Source: JAOAIV01 sp038849555 (GTDB lineage Archaea; Thermoproteota; Bathyarchaeia; Bathyarchaeales; Bathycorpusculaceae). From it: 17,653 bases of DNA. The stretch covers positions 1 to 17,653 of the forward strand of contig JAWCMT010000032.1 in assembly GCA_038849555.1 (NCBI GenBank), read 5' to 3'. Positions 7,969 through 15,354 of this stretch are shown one piece after another. The position numbers were made by a program, and so were the translations under genes. The notes beneath the pieces were generated by a model. It worked only from the letters and a program-made list of their open reading frames with translations, was not told the origin of the DNA and did not search any database. Numbering within the stretch: the stretch's first letter is position 1; the number at the start of each line of letters is the position of its first letter.

Positions 7969-8490
7969 ATGAAAAAATATTTCATGACCTTTAGCATGAT
8001 CTGTTTTCTCTTGTTAGCGGTTTTCTTAACGCCTCAAGCCATCATTATTGTGCAGGCGAGTAATGCGAGTGTAACGTATTGTCCTAATCCTCCGCCCGAG
8101 ATGGAACAAGGCGAAAATCAGATTTCATTGGCTTATCTTAACGCTATTAATGAGGTCATTAGGGATTATGGCAATTTTCAGTTTCGCACAAACGAGCAGG
8201 AATCAAGTGTAACCCGAGATAGAGTGGGTTACTTGGCTTATTACTGCGAGACAAATTACAATTTTGCTATGGTATTCTATAAGGGGCATTCCTCGACTTA
8301 CAACTGTGGCGCTAGGACGCATTCTTTTATAATGGATTACACAGGTCAACCTGCAGGTAACATTCAAGATGCCTATATTTGGACTAAGACCATAAACAAT
8401 AGGCATGACTTTGTCTTTCTTTGGTCGTGCGGTATGGCAAGTGCAAGCATGTTTCCCGGCGGCTATTGTAGTGGTTGTGGTGGTGGATAG
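7969..8490 (+). CDS. Secreted protein, caspase-fold cysteine-peptidase-like, N-terminal part up to an in-frame TAG
   Basis: The first 173 residues of what reads as one protein continued at 8491. A signal peptide is clear: MKK, a hydrophobic run to about residue 28, and a likely cut after VQA (residue 30). Two blocks resemble the His and Cys sites of caspase-fold (clan CD) peptidases: a hydrophobic strand then GHSS with His107, and VFLWSC with Cys154. That assignment is inference from pattern and order only. I chose ATG 7969; GTG at 7960 adds three residues. Composition is rich in Tyr, Cys and Asn, as in exported proteins. The frame stops at TAG 8488-8490 after CSGCGGG, and continues in the same frame with conserved-looking sequence. 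It may be a pseudogene, a recoded (pyrrolysine) gene, or a base error. Confidence 0.6.
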   Translation: MKKYFMTFSMICFLLLAVFLTPQAIIIVQASNASVTYCPNPPPEMEQGENQISLAYLNAINEVIRDYGNFQFRTNEQESSVTRDRVGYLAYYCETNYNFAMVFYKGHSSTYNCGARTHSFIMDYTGQPAGNIQDAYIWTKTINNRHDFVFLWSCGMASASMFPGGYCSGCGGG

Positions 8491-8493
8491 GGC

Positions 8494-8838
8494 ATGTGTT
8501 ATTCGTGGCTGAAGATTATTAACTTATCAAGCGACGGCTATGAGAGTCCTGATTCGAGTGGTCATGTTTTTTTGGGGTTTAATTGGTCTTCGCCGAACTT
8601 TAAAACTCTGATAGGCAACTCAGGTTATAACTACGGAGCATTCGCACTATTCTTCTATCAAGGCTTCTTACAAAGAGGCAATTCAGTGAACAGTGCGCTC
8701 GATTATGCCACGCAAAGAACATTTGGTCTGCAGACATTTGGAGATAGTCCACTCTATAGGGGAATGTCTGGGTTGCAGGGTGGTATTACTGCATTGAAGG
8801 TTTTTGGTGATGGGAATCGGACGTTGCCGAGGAGATGA
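8494..8838 (+). CDS. C-terminal part of the secreted caspase-like protein, downstream of the in-frame TAG
   Basis: The same frame as the previous entry, one Gly codon and an ATG after the TAG. The 114 residues begin MCYSWLKIINLSSDGYESPD and have no signal peptide and no ribosome site of their own (the bases before ATG 8494 are the Gly-rich codons). It therefore looks like the second half of the protein and not an independent gene. GHVFLGFNWSSP and the helix-like ALFFYQGFLQRGNSVNSALDYATQRTFG resemble the part after the catalytic Cys in clan CD peptidases, where a helix with an Ala-rich core packs on the fold. Joined with the first part and one residue for TAG, the protein would be about 289 residues. 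It ends TGA at 8836-8838, just before the next gene. Confidence 0.55.
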   Translation: MCYSWLKIINLSSDGYESPDSSGHVFLGFNWSSPNFKTLIGNSGYNYGAFALFFYQGFLQRGNSVNSALDYATQRTFGLQTFGDSPLYRGMSGLQGGITALKVFGDGNRTLPRR

Positions 8839-8847
8839 AAGTAGGTG

Positions 8848-10002
8848 ATGAGTAACAGAATCTTGAGATGTGGTTTGTTTTTGGCTATTTTGTTGCTGGC
8901 GGCGTTTTTTGTGCCGGTTTTTGCGTCTTCTTATGAGGAGTTGCGGGAGGAGAATGCTAAGCGTAGGGCATTGTCGTTTCTGCGGGATGTGTTCTCTTTT
9001 GTGGATTTGGCTGAGTATAATGTGAGTTTTAAGCTTTATGTGTTTGATTATCCTTGGGATTGGGGTGGCGCGACTTATGAGGAGGTTGTGCGTTATGATC
9101 TTATCTCTTCAGCACGCACGCTTGACTTCACCATCCATTTCTGCAATCAGACACCATACTATGTATGGCTTACTGATTATGATTATTATGGTACTGCTCT
9201 TTTCCAGCAGTTTGATCGTTTGGCGGTTCTGTCGGAGCGTGTAAATGTTGTGAAGTTAGCAAAGTCTGTATTGGAGAATTATCTGAGATGGCGTGGCGAT
9301 TCTAGTTTGAGGGCGGCAGTAGATGTTTTGGATATGGTTAATGCTACGGAGAGCATGTCAAAGATTGTGGGTAACCTGAATTTTACCGCGATATGGTGGC
9401 CTGAAGATCGTATGTCATTCTATTGGATATGGCAAGTTGGTGGTATATATGCTAGAAGAATGGGTTTATCTATCGATAGAAGAAGCTTTTATTTGTCTGA
9501 TAATGGGGGCATTTATAGGTTAGGTAGCGCTGAGGTTAAGATTTCTAAGGATGAGGCTGTTGCTATTGCTTTGCGACGGGCGGAGTCTTTTTCTTATCGA
9601 GCGCGGATTGATCTTAACACTTCTGTGGAGGTTAAGGATTTTGTTGTGGTGAAGGACAAGATAACTGCGGAGCTGCTTACGTGGCCTAAAGAACCGCTTG
9701 TGCTATACCCGTACTGGAGCGTCAAGCTTGGTCTCGACAAGGTTTATCCTGCGTTTGTGGACGCCATACATGTGGGCATTTGGGCTGACACTGGCGAGGT
9801 TTTCTTCTGTGAGCCTATAGGCTGGGGTGGTCCTGTGTCTGCGGATGGCTCAGGTGCGGAAACGCAGCTGGAAGGCGATGTTGGCGATGGCGAAGCAGCT
9901 GCAGGGCAAACTTGGCAGACCAGCGTTATCGTTTTAGCCGCTGTGGTTGTGACTGCGACGGTTCTTGGCGTGGCTGTTTTAAAGAGGAAGAGAAAGCAAT
10001 AG
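8848..10002 (+). CDS. Membrane-anchored extracellular protein of unknown function, possibly PepSY-like region
   Basis: About 384 residues, family not recognised. The N-terminus is a signal peptide (hydrophobic run LFLAILLLAAFFVPVFA, likely cut after FA). The C-terminus is a single membrane span (SVIVLAAVVVTATVLGVAVL) followed by the basic stop-transfer tail KRKRKQ, after an acidic Gly/Ala-rich linker. The body is thus outside the cell; several N-glycosylation sequons (NVS, NQT, NAT, NFT, NTS) agree. Residues around ISKDEAVAIALRRAESF resemble the helix of PepSY-type domains, which is only a hint. ATG at 8848 has GGAG at 8831-8834; the GTG at 8845 directly before it is also possible. It starts ten bases after the preceding gene ends, so the two probably form one operon. 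The codons are T/G-rich compared with pfkA downstream. Confidence 0.7.
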   Translation: MSNRILRCGLFLAILLLAAFFVPVFASSYEELREENAKRRALSFLRDVFSFVDLAEYNVSFKLYVFDYPWDWGGATYEEVVRYDLISSARTLDFTIHFCNQTPYYVWLTDYDYYGTALFQQFDRLAVLSERVNVVKLAKSVLENYLRWRGDSSLRAAVDVLDMVNATESMSKIVGNLNFTAIWWPEDRMSFYWIWQVGGIYARRMGLSIDRRSFYLSDNGGIYRLGSAEVKISKDEAVAIALRRAESFSYRARIDLNTSVEVKDFVVVKDKITAELLTWPKEPLVLYPYWSVKLGLDKVYPAFVDAIHVGIWADTGEVFFCEPIGWGGPVSADGSGAETQLEGDVGDGEAAAGQTWQTSVIVLAAVVVTATVLGVAVLKRKRKQ

Positions 10003-10071
10003 CCCTATATCTGCTATTTTCTGCTTGGGCTTTGCTCTGAAGGCTTGCGTTTTCTTGGCGTTTTCAGATAA

Positions 10072-10080
10072 GCTTTAATT
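10072..10080 (+). promoter_or_regulatory. Possible TATA box of pfkA
   Basis: CTTTAATTT lies about 50 bases before the TTG start. It would place transcription start near 10102 and leave a short leader carrying GGTG (10116-10119). It is a weak match in AT-rich sequence. Confidence 0.35.
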
Positions 10081-10126
10081 TTACAAGTGCTTAACGCGTC
10101 TTGGATAAGCTAAGTGGTGTTGACTG

Positions 10127-11089
10127 TTGAAGACGATTGGTGTGATAACGCCAGGCGGAGACGCGCCTGGCATGAACGCGGCTATTCGCGCTGTTACCAG
10201 AATTGCCCACTCACGTGGCCTTCAAGTTCTAGGTTTTGAACGCGGCTGGGACGGGCTGCTGACAAATAGGCATCAGCACTTGACTCCGCGCGCTGTAGGA
10301 GGCATAATTCAGCTCGGCGGCACAATGCTGCACACTTCCCGATGCCCAGAATTCAAAAGGCCCGAAAACGTTAAACGCGCTGCTGACACCCTCGCCGCGA
10401 ACAAAGTAGACGGTTTGGTGGTTATCGGCGGCGACGGCTCATTTAAGGGCGCGCTGGACTTAAGCAAGGAAAGCAGCACGCTTATGGTGGGCATACCCGC
10501 CACGATAGATAATGACGTTTACGGCACAGATGAAACTATAGGCTTCGACACAGCCGTGAACACCGCCGTGGCCTCAATCGACAAAATCCGAGACACTGCA
10601 ATTTCGCATGAGCGAATCTTCATAGTAGAAGTCATGGGTAGGCAAAGAGGCTTCCTAGCCTTGGAGGTGGGCTTATCCGTGGGCGCCGAGGTAATCCTCA
10701 TTCCAGAGCATAAATGCGCAACCGACCAAGTTGCTGACGTTTTAAAGAAGAATGCCCAAAAAGGCAAACGCGCCGGCATAATCGTCGCCGCTGAAGGCGT
10801 AGGCGACACCCGAAAAATCGCCGAAGAAATCGCAAAACAAACAGATTTCGAGGTGCGTTTATCCATCGTTGGCTATGCCCAAAGAGGCGGCAGCCCCACA
10901 GCGCGAAGCAGGCTTTTAGCCAGTCTTTTCGCCGAAAAAGCCGTTGACCTTTTGATTCATGGGCAAGGAAACAAAGTAATTGGCCTGCAGAACGGCGTAG
11001 TCACGAGTGTGGAGCTTAAGGAAACCTGTGAAAAGCAGAAGCCGTTGGATTTACGGCTGTTGGAGCTGGCTGAGATGCTCTCGATATAG
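10127..11089 (+). CDS. pfkA: ATP-dependent 6-phosphofructokinase (PfkA family)
   Basis: A 320-residue enzyme of the PFK-A family, which phosphorylates fructose 6-phosphate in glycolysis; length equals bacterial PfkA. Motifs in order: GGDAPGMNAAIRAV (10-23), GGDGS (101-105), TIDND with the catalytic Asp (126-130), MGRQRG (170-175), Glu223, and GYAQRGGSP (249-257). The Gly in GGDGS points to ATP and not pyrophosphate as donor; the residue equivalent to E. coli Gly124 is Ala125, and the E. coli His249 position is Tyr250, so donor and allostery deserve testing. The start is TTG at 10127 with GGTG upstream. It ends TAG at 11087-11089, eight bases from the end of the convergent glycosyltransferase. 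Many archaea use ADP-dependent or PfkB-type kinases instead, so this gene is probably of bacterial origin by transfer (inference). Confidence 0.93.
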   Translation: MKTIGVITPGGDAPGMNAAIRAVTRIAHSRGLQVLGFERGWDGLLTNRHQHLTPRAVGGIIQLGGTMLHTSRCPEFKRPENVKRAADTLAANKVDGLVVIGGDGSFKGALDLSKESSTLMVGIPATIDNDVYGTDETIGFDTAVNTAVASIDKIRDTAISHERIFIVEVMGRQRGFLALEVGLSVGAEVILIPEHKCATDQVADVLKKNAQKGKRAGIIVAAEGVGDTRKIAEEIAKQTDFEVRLSIVGYAQRGGSPTARSRLLASLFAEKAVDLLIHGQGNKVIGLQNGVVTSVELKETCEKQKPLDLRLLELAEMLSI

Positions 11090-11097
11090 GCTCCGTG

Positions 11098-12339
11098 TTA
11101 TTGGATTAGCGTCTCATAAATCTTAAGCGTTTCCTCAGCAACCTTCCGCCAAGTAAAATATTCCAGAACTCTTTTGCGCCCGTTCTCGCCCCAGTTTCTC
11201 GCTTTCTCGGGGTTCTTAAGCGTCTCCTTTATGCCCCAAGCTATGTCCGCAGGGTCCTCGCCGTTGACATGTATGCCTGTCTGGTCTACGCCGGAGCTTA
11301 TCACCTGCTCCTTGAAGCCCACTACGCCTCGTGCGCCTGCAACCACGGGTTTCTCCATGGCCATCGCTTCTAAGCTGACTATGCCAAAGGGCTCATATAT
11401 CGATGGAAAAACGCAGATGTCCGCAGCAGCGTAATGCAGTATCCGCTCGTTTTCAGGCACAAAATCAAAACGGTAAACAACTTTATCTTCGATGCCTAGC
11501 CTGCCTGCTGTTTCCACAATGTCGGTTTGCTCTTCTCCTTTGCCTAGAATAACCAGCTTAGTATTCGGATATTCCCTTAAAACGCTGGGCATCGCCTGCA
11601 AAAGGTTTCTTACGCCCTTAACCCACGTGAGCCTTCCCACGAAAAGAAGCATGTTCCAGTCTCGCGGCACATTGTATTTTTCGCGGATTTTCTCCACCTC
11701 TTCCTTGCTGCACTTGCGCGGGTCGTAGCGTTCAGGATCCACGCCATTCCAAACCACGCTGATTTTCGATTGAGGCCAGCCATGTCGTATCAAGTCTTCT
11801 TGCATGGCGTAGCTGACAGTTATTATTCTATCAGCGTTCTGCGCCATAGCCCATTCCAGATGCGAAACTACTTCGGAGCCTTGGCCGCCGCTTCTTCCCC
11901 ACTCTGTGCTGTGCACGTGGAAAACTACGGGGATTTTTGTTTGATTCTTAATTACCAAGCCTGAAACGCTGCTCAGCCAATCGTGCACGCACACTACATC
12001 AAACTTGTAGTGTTCCTTTTCTATTAATTGATGGATAAATTTTGTCGCGCTGAGGATGTTGTAGATGAAGATGTCGTTGAAGAGCCTTATGTTGGTGCCC
12101 CAACGCTTTAAGTCGTCAATCACAAACATTGGAAAAACATTGCTGGCATCCGCGATTAATGGCCTGTGAATCTCGACGCCTTTCAGAATCTCCCGCGTTC
12201 TCAAGTTGCCTGGGTTAAGCGTGAAAACCGAAACGTCATGACCTATGTCAACGAATTCATGTGTTATGTAACCGGCGTACGTGCCTAAGCCGCCTACCAG
12301 CTGAGGGGGATATTCCCAGACAAAAAACCCAATTCTCAA
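11098..12339 (-). CDS. Glycosyltransferase family 4 / glycogen-synthase-like
   Basis: A 413-residue GT-B fold retaining glycosyltransferase. Seen: GGLGTYAGY (16-24) in the N-terminal domain, HDWLS (119-123), VWNGVD (196-201), VGRLTWVKG (234-242) with the donor-binding Arg236 and Lys241, and the E-x7-E motif EPFGIVSLE with Glu316 and Glu324. The WEYPPQLVGGLG opening and overall length match archaeal proteins annotated as glycogen synthase, which use ADP- or UDP-glucose, but GT4 sucrose/mannosyl-type transferases look similar, so the substrate stays open. The start is TTG at 12339-12337 with GGTGA on the minus strand (12350-12346) six bases away. It ends TAA at 11100-11098 and faces pfkA. Proximity to pfkA and apgM fits central sugar metabolism. 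Confidence 0.85.
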   Translation of the reverse strand: MRIGFFVWEYPPQLVGGLGTYAGYITHEFVDIGHDVSVFTLNPGNLRTREILKGVEIHRPLIADASNVFPMFVIDDLKRWGTNIRLFNDIFIYNILSATKFIHQLIEKEHYKFDVVCVHDWLSSVSGLVIKNQTKIPVVFHVHSTEWGRSGGQGSEVVSHLEWAMAQNADRIITVSYAMQEDLIRHGWPQSKISVVWNGVDPERYDPRKCSKEEVEKIREKYNVPRDWNMLLFVGRLTWVKGVRNLLQAMPSVLREYPNTKLVILGKGEEQTDIVETAGRLGIEDKVVYRFDFVPENERILHYAAADICVFPSIYEPFGIVSLEAMAMEKPVVAGARGVVGFKEQVISSGVDQTGIHVNGEDPADIAWGIKETLKNPEKARNWGENGRKRVLEYFTWRKVAEETLKIYETLIQ

Positions 12340-12382
12340 AATTTTTCACCGCAAACGCTACATTTACTATTATACGCTTCAC

Positions 12383-12390
12383 ATTTATAG
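12383..12390 (-). promoter_or_regulatory. TATA box of the glycosyltransferase gene
   Basis: The minus strand reads CTATAAAT. Transcription would start near 12360 and give a leader of about 20 bases that contains the GGTGA ribosome site of the TTG start. It lies in the 163-base divergent region shared with the M48 peptidase gene. Confidence 0.6.
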
Positions 12391-12469
12391 TTTCTTTTTA
12401 GTGCGGGCTTGCACAGACAGCTTCGAAGCCGCTGTTACCTATAGAGTTATTAAAAGGAAGCTGGTTGAA

Positions 12470-12479
12470 TTAAATATAG
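12470..12479 (+). promoter_or_regulatory. TATA box of the M48 peptidase gene (leaderless)
   Basis: TTAAATATAG lies 24-33 bases before ATG 12503, and no ribosome site precedes that ATG. The spacing puts the transcription start at or beside the start codon, as in leaderless archaeal mRNAs. Confidence 0.6.
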
Positions 12480-12502
12480 TTGCCTTCGAGATTTGAAATC
12501 CA

Positions 12503-13954
12503 ATGTCCAAGCTTGCTTCTTACAAGATTGCTACTGAACTTCCAGCAAGCTACATAGAAAAACTATTCACCTTTATTCACACGCAGTATCTGCTACCTCA
12601 GAAACAGAGATTCGCAAATATTCACCGAGAAACTGTGGACGGCATTGCTGTTCTTTCTTATGTTGTTCTTAACGCGCAAGGCGCGCCATTGCTTAATGTT
12701 GAAGTGAAAGGCACTGAGCCGCTGGAGTTTACACTGGCGCCAATTGCCGGGACGGTTTCTGCCGTTGAGCTGGAAGAGGCAAAGCAGGACATCGTTATCG
12801 CAGTGCAGATTTTCGAGGAGCACGCCCGCAAATCAACCTTGTATTTTGCTTGGAGAGAGGGCGAAAAAATAGTTCCTGAAACTTTTGAAAAGCAAGAGAA
12901 GTCTTTTAACCGCTTCTTTCTTGAAACGCAAATTCTCTTCTTTGTTGTGTTCATAGCCTTCGGCATGATAATTTTCCTTTTGCTGTCGGCGCTGTATCCT
13001 GAAGCGTTTTGGATTGCACCGCTAATTCTTATCGCAGTACAGTTTGTTTTCGTTTTCTACTCTAGCAACTTTATCGCGCGGACCGCTGATTGGTACATTA
13101 CGGAGGCTAATCCTTACATCTACATTTTAAAGTATACTTTGCCCGTCAAAGCAGATGGCGAAGTTAGGCAGTTGCTACCGCGTTCTCAACTATTGGCGAT
13201 AAAGAAGGAAATTTATGATGAGATTTTGGCTAAGCGGGGCGAAATTGATTGTGAAACGGCGCAGCGCGTTTTTAGCAAATATGGTGTCGCTTGTCAGCCA
13301 GAAAACCTCTCGGTAAAAAAGGTTAACGTGTACGCGCTCGTGAAAAACGTCGCGGCCAGATTTGGTTTTCCAATTCCGAAAATTGTAGTTTCAAACACAA
13401 TGATTCCCAATGCGGCAGCAGCAGGCCCAAGTCCAGGCCGCGGCATAGTTTTGATAACTACCGGCCTGCTGGTTCAGCTTGAGGAGGACGAGGTCATCAG
13501 CGTTTTAGGCCACGAATTTGGCCACCTCAAGGGAAGAGACCCGCTTATCCTTTACGGGTTAACCTCTACCGAGTTTCTCTTCAGATTTTACGTGCTGTTC
13601 CCGTTGTTTCCATTCATTTTCTCCTCTTTCCTCTTCTTCATCTATTTCTGGGCTGTTATGACCGTAATCTTCTTCATTGCCAAGTTCTTCGAGGCACGCG
13701 CCGACCTCATATCTGCCATCAAGATGGGGCAGCCTGAAGTTTTAGCAGGGGCTCTCGAAAAAATCGGATTCCAGAGGCTTTTGTATGAGCGAACGCCGTC
13801 TTTCCGACTTCAAGAATGGTTAGGCTTGGATCCGCATCCGCCCATTTATTTCAGGATAAACCGCCTAGAGAAGCTTAAAAGCACCGATAAAATCAAGCGT
13901 CCGCTGCTTCAGTCAATCAGGGATGTTGTTTCGGGGTTCAAGGAAAGCCTATGA
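12503..13954 (+). CDS. Membrane M48 (HtpX/Ste24-type) zinc metallopeptidase with soluble N-terminal domain
   Basis: A 483-residue membrane protease. The zinc site is HEFGH at 337-341 (the preceding LG and following LKGRDPL are family-typical), with the third ligand probably Glu397 in FFEARADL. Hydrophobic segments lie near 143-167, 170-193 and two between about 350 and 393, flanking the active site as in HtpX, which degrades damaged membrane proteins. HtpX is about 290 residues; here some 140 residues without membrane spans precede the first span, a domain I do not recognise. The tail after the zinc site carries DPHPPIYFRINRL, the usual M48 HPP element. ATG 12503 is probably leaderless. Its role in membrane quality control is inferred from the family; symbol withheld because of the extra domain. 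Confidence 0.88.
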   Translation: MSKLASYKIATELPASYIEKLFTFIHTQYLLPQKQRFANIHRETVDGIAVLSYVVLNAQGAPLLNVEVKGTEPLEFTLAPIAGTVSAVELEEAKQDIVIAVQIFEEHARKSTLYFAWREGEKIVPETFEKQEKSFNRFFLETQILFFVVFIAFGMIIFLLLSALYPEAFWIAPLILIAVQFVFVFYSSNFIARTADWYITEANPYIYILKYTLPVKADGEVRQLLPRSQLLAIKKEIYDEILAKRGEIDCETAQRVFSKYGVACQPENLSVKKVNVYALVKNVAARFGFPIPKIVVSNTMIPNAAAAGPSPGRGIVLITTGLLVQLEEDEVISVLGHEFGHLKGRDPLILYGLTSTEFLFRFYVLFPLFPFIFSSFLFFIYFWAVMTVIFFIAKFFEARADLISAIKMGQPEVLAGALEKIGFQRLLYERTPSFRLQEWLGLDPHPPIYFRINRLEKLKSTDKIKRPLLQSIRDVVSGFKESL

Positions 13955-13991
13955 GGGTTCCAATGAAACTGATGCTTTCGAAGGCAAAAAG

Positions 13992-13999
13992 AAATATGC
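13992..13999 (+). promoter_or_regulatory. Possible TATA box of apgM
   Basis: AAATATGC is centred about 26 bases before the TTG at 14021, the spacing expected for a leaderless message. It is a modest match. Confidence 0.35.
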
Positions 14000-14020
14000 A
14001 CAAATGCTGTAAACTCTGGT

Positions 14021-15313
14021 TTGAGGCTGAAGCCTTTGAAACTGATCTACATCGCCATCGACGGAATGGGCGACCTGCCAATCGCCGAGCTTGGAAACAA
14101 AACTCCCTTGGAAGCGGCTGAAACTCCTAACATGGATTTTCTAGCCAAAAACGGAAAAACTGGTTTGATGTATACTGTCCGCCGAGGCATTGCACCCGAG
14201 AGCGACGTCGCAGTAATTTCACTTTTAGGTTATGACCCCTTCAAGTACAGCACCGGCCGCGGTGTAATCGAAGCCGTCGGCGCAGGCTTAAACGTTGCGG
14301 ATGGCGATTTGGCTCTGCGGTGCAATTTCGCCACTTTAGGCCAAGGAAGAAGAATAATCGATAGGCGAGTGGCACGGAGCTTGACAACAGAAGAAGCCAC
14401 GGAGCTGAGTAAAGCCGCTAACGAAAACATAACGTTGGAATCATGCCCTGCAACGTTTGAATTCAGAAACACGCTGGGGCACCGTGCGGTTCTTGTTTTC
14501 AAGGGAAAAGGGCGATGCCTCTCAAGCAAGATAACGAACAGCGACCCTGCTTACACGGTAATAAACGGTATAGGCGTGGCTACGCCTAACGTGGACATGG
14601 TTCTCAAGGAGTCTGAGCCGCTGGACGATACGGAGGAAGCTCGGAACGCAGCGGCGCTGGTGAACGAGTTCACCGAAAAAGCCCATGAGCTTTGGGATGA
14701 TCACCCGATAAACCAGAAGCGTGCTGCAGAGGGCAAGCTGAAGGCGAATGTTGTGCTCAGCAGGGATGCAGGAAGCCAATTGCCAAAATTCTTCAATATA
14801 TCTGAGCGATATACTGTGCGGTTTGCTGCGCTTGCGGACATGCATGCGGAACGTGGAATAGCCCATTTGGCTGGTATGCAAGCGTCTCTGCTGCCGCCGC
14901 CCTCAGGTGATCTTGAAAAGGACTGCGAACTTAGAGTGCAGAAACTGCTGGAGATACTGCCAAGTTATGATTGCTTTTACATTCACCTTAAGGGACCAGA
15001 CGAGCCTGGACATGACGGCGACTGCTGCAAAAAGGCTGCTGTAATCTCTGCCATTGACAAATTCTTCTTCGGCAGATTGCTAAAGGAGATCTCGCTGAGG
15101 GAGCATATTATCTGCATCACTTCTGATCACGCAACGCCTTGCACTTTGAAGGTGCATAGTGACACGCCCGTCCCAGTGCTTATTTCAGGCGGCAAAGTGA
15201 ACGGTGACGGAGCAAGCAAATTCTGCGAAAAAACCTGCGCCCGCGGAAGCCTAGGCGTTATAGAACATGGCTACGAGCTTATGCCAAAACTTATGGAGTT
15301 ACTTAAAAGATAA
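14021..15313 (+). CDS. apgM: 2,3-bisphosphoglycerate-independent phosphoglycerate mutase, archaeal type
   Basis: A 430-residue member of the alkaline-phosphatase superfamily that interconverts 3- and 2-phosphoglycerate in glycolysis and gluconeogenesis; the length fits archaeal ApgM (bacterial GpmI is about 510). Seen: IDGMGDLPI with metal ligand Asp14, the nucleophile region PESDVAVISLLGYDP with Ser61, STGRGVIEAVGAGL, HLKGPDEPGHDGD (metal ligands), and ITSDHATPC near the end. Start options: TTG 14021 fits a leaderless TATA spacing; TTG 14036 (KLIYIAIDG) has GAGG nine bases upstream and is also credible. It lies 66 bases after the M48 gene and faces the SSB gene. With pfkA and the glycosyltransferase it supports active sugar metabolism in this region. 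Confidence 0.93.
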   Translation: MRLKPLKLIYIAIDGMGDLPIAELGNKTPLEAAETPNMDFLAKNGKTGLMYTVRRGIAPESDVAVISLLGYDPFKYSTGRGVIEAVGAGLNVADGDLALRCNFATLGQGRRIIDRRVARSLTTEEATELSKAANENITLESCPATFEFRNTLGHRAVLVFKGKGRCLSSKITNSDPAYTVINGIGVATPNVDMVLKESEPLDDTEEARNAAALVNEFTEKAHELWDDHPINQKRAAEGKLKANVVLSRDAGSQLPKFFNISERYTVRFAALADMHAERGIAHLAGMQASLLPPPSGDLEKDCELRVQKLLEILPSYDCFYIHLKGPDEPGHDGDCCKKAAVISAIDKFFFGRLLKEISLREHIICITSDHATPCTLKVHSDTPVPVLISGGKVNGDGASKFCEKTCARGSLGVIEHGYELMPKLMELLKR

Positions 15314-15321
15314 AAAGCGAA

Positions 15322-15340
15322 GGAAAGGCCTTTTTTCCGC
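15322..15340 (+). terminator. Possible T-run terminator after apgM
   Basis: A GGCC followed by six T (15331-15336) lies in the 41-base gap between the convergent apgM and SSB genes. Oligo-T tracts end archaeal transcripts. On the other strand the same gap is also T-rich (TTTCCTTCGCTTTTTATC), which could serve the SSB message. Confidence 0.4.
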
Positions 15341-15354
15341 CCGATTTTATGTGG

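Noticed and set aside
10068..10111. Short direct repeat GATAAGCT upstream of pfkA as a possible operator
   Set aside because: Eight bases in AT-rich DNA with no inverted symmetry; too short to support.
13942..13955. A 14-base exact repeat GGAAAGCCTATGAG, found again at 15992-16005
   Set aside because: One copy is the end of the M48 coding sequence, the flanks do not match, and one such 14-mer match is expected by chance at this window size.
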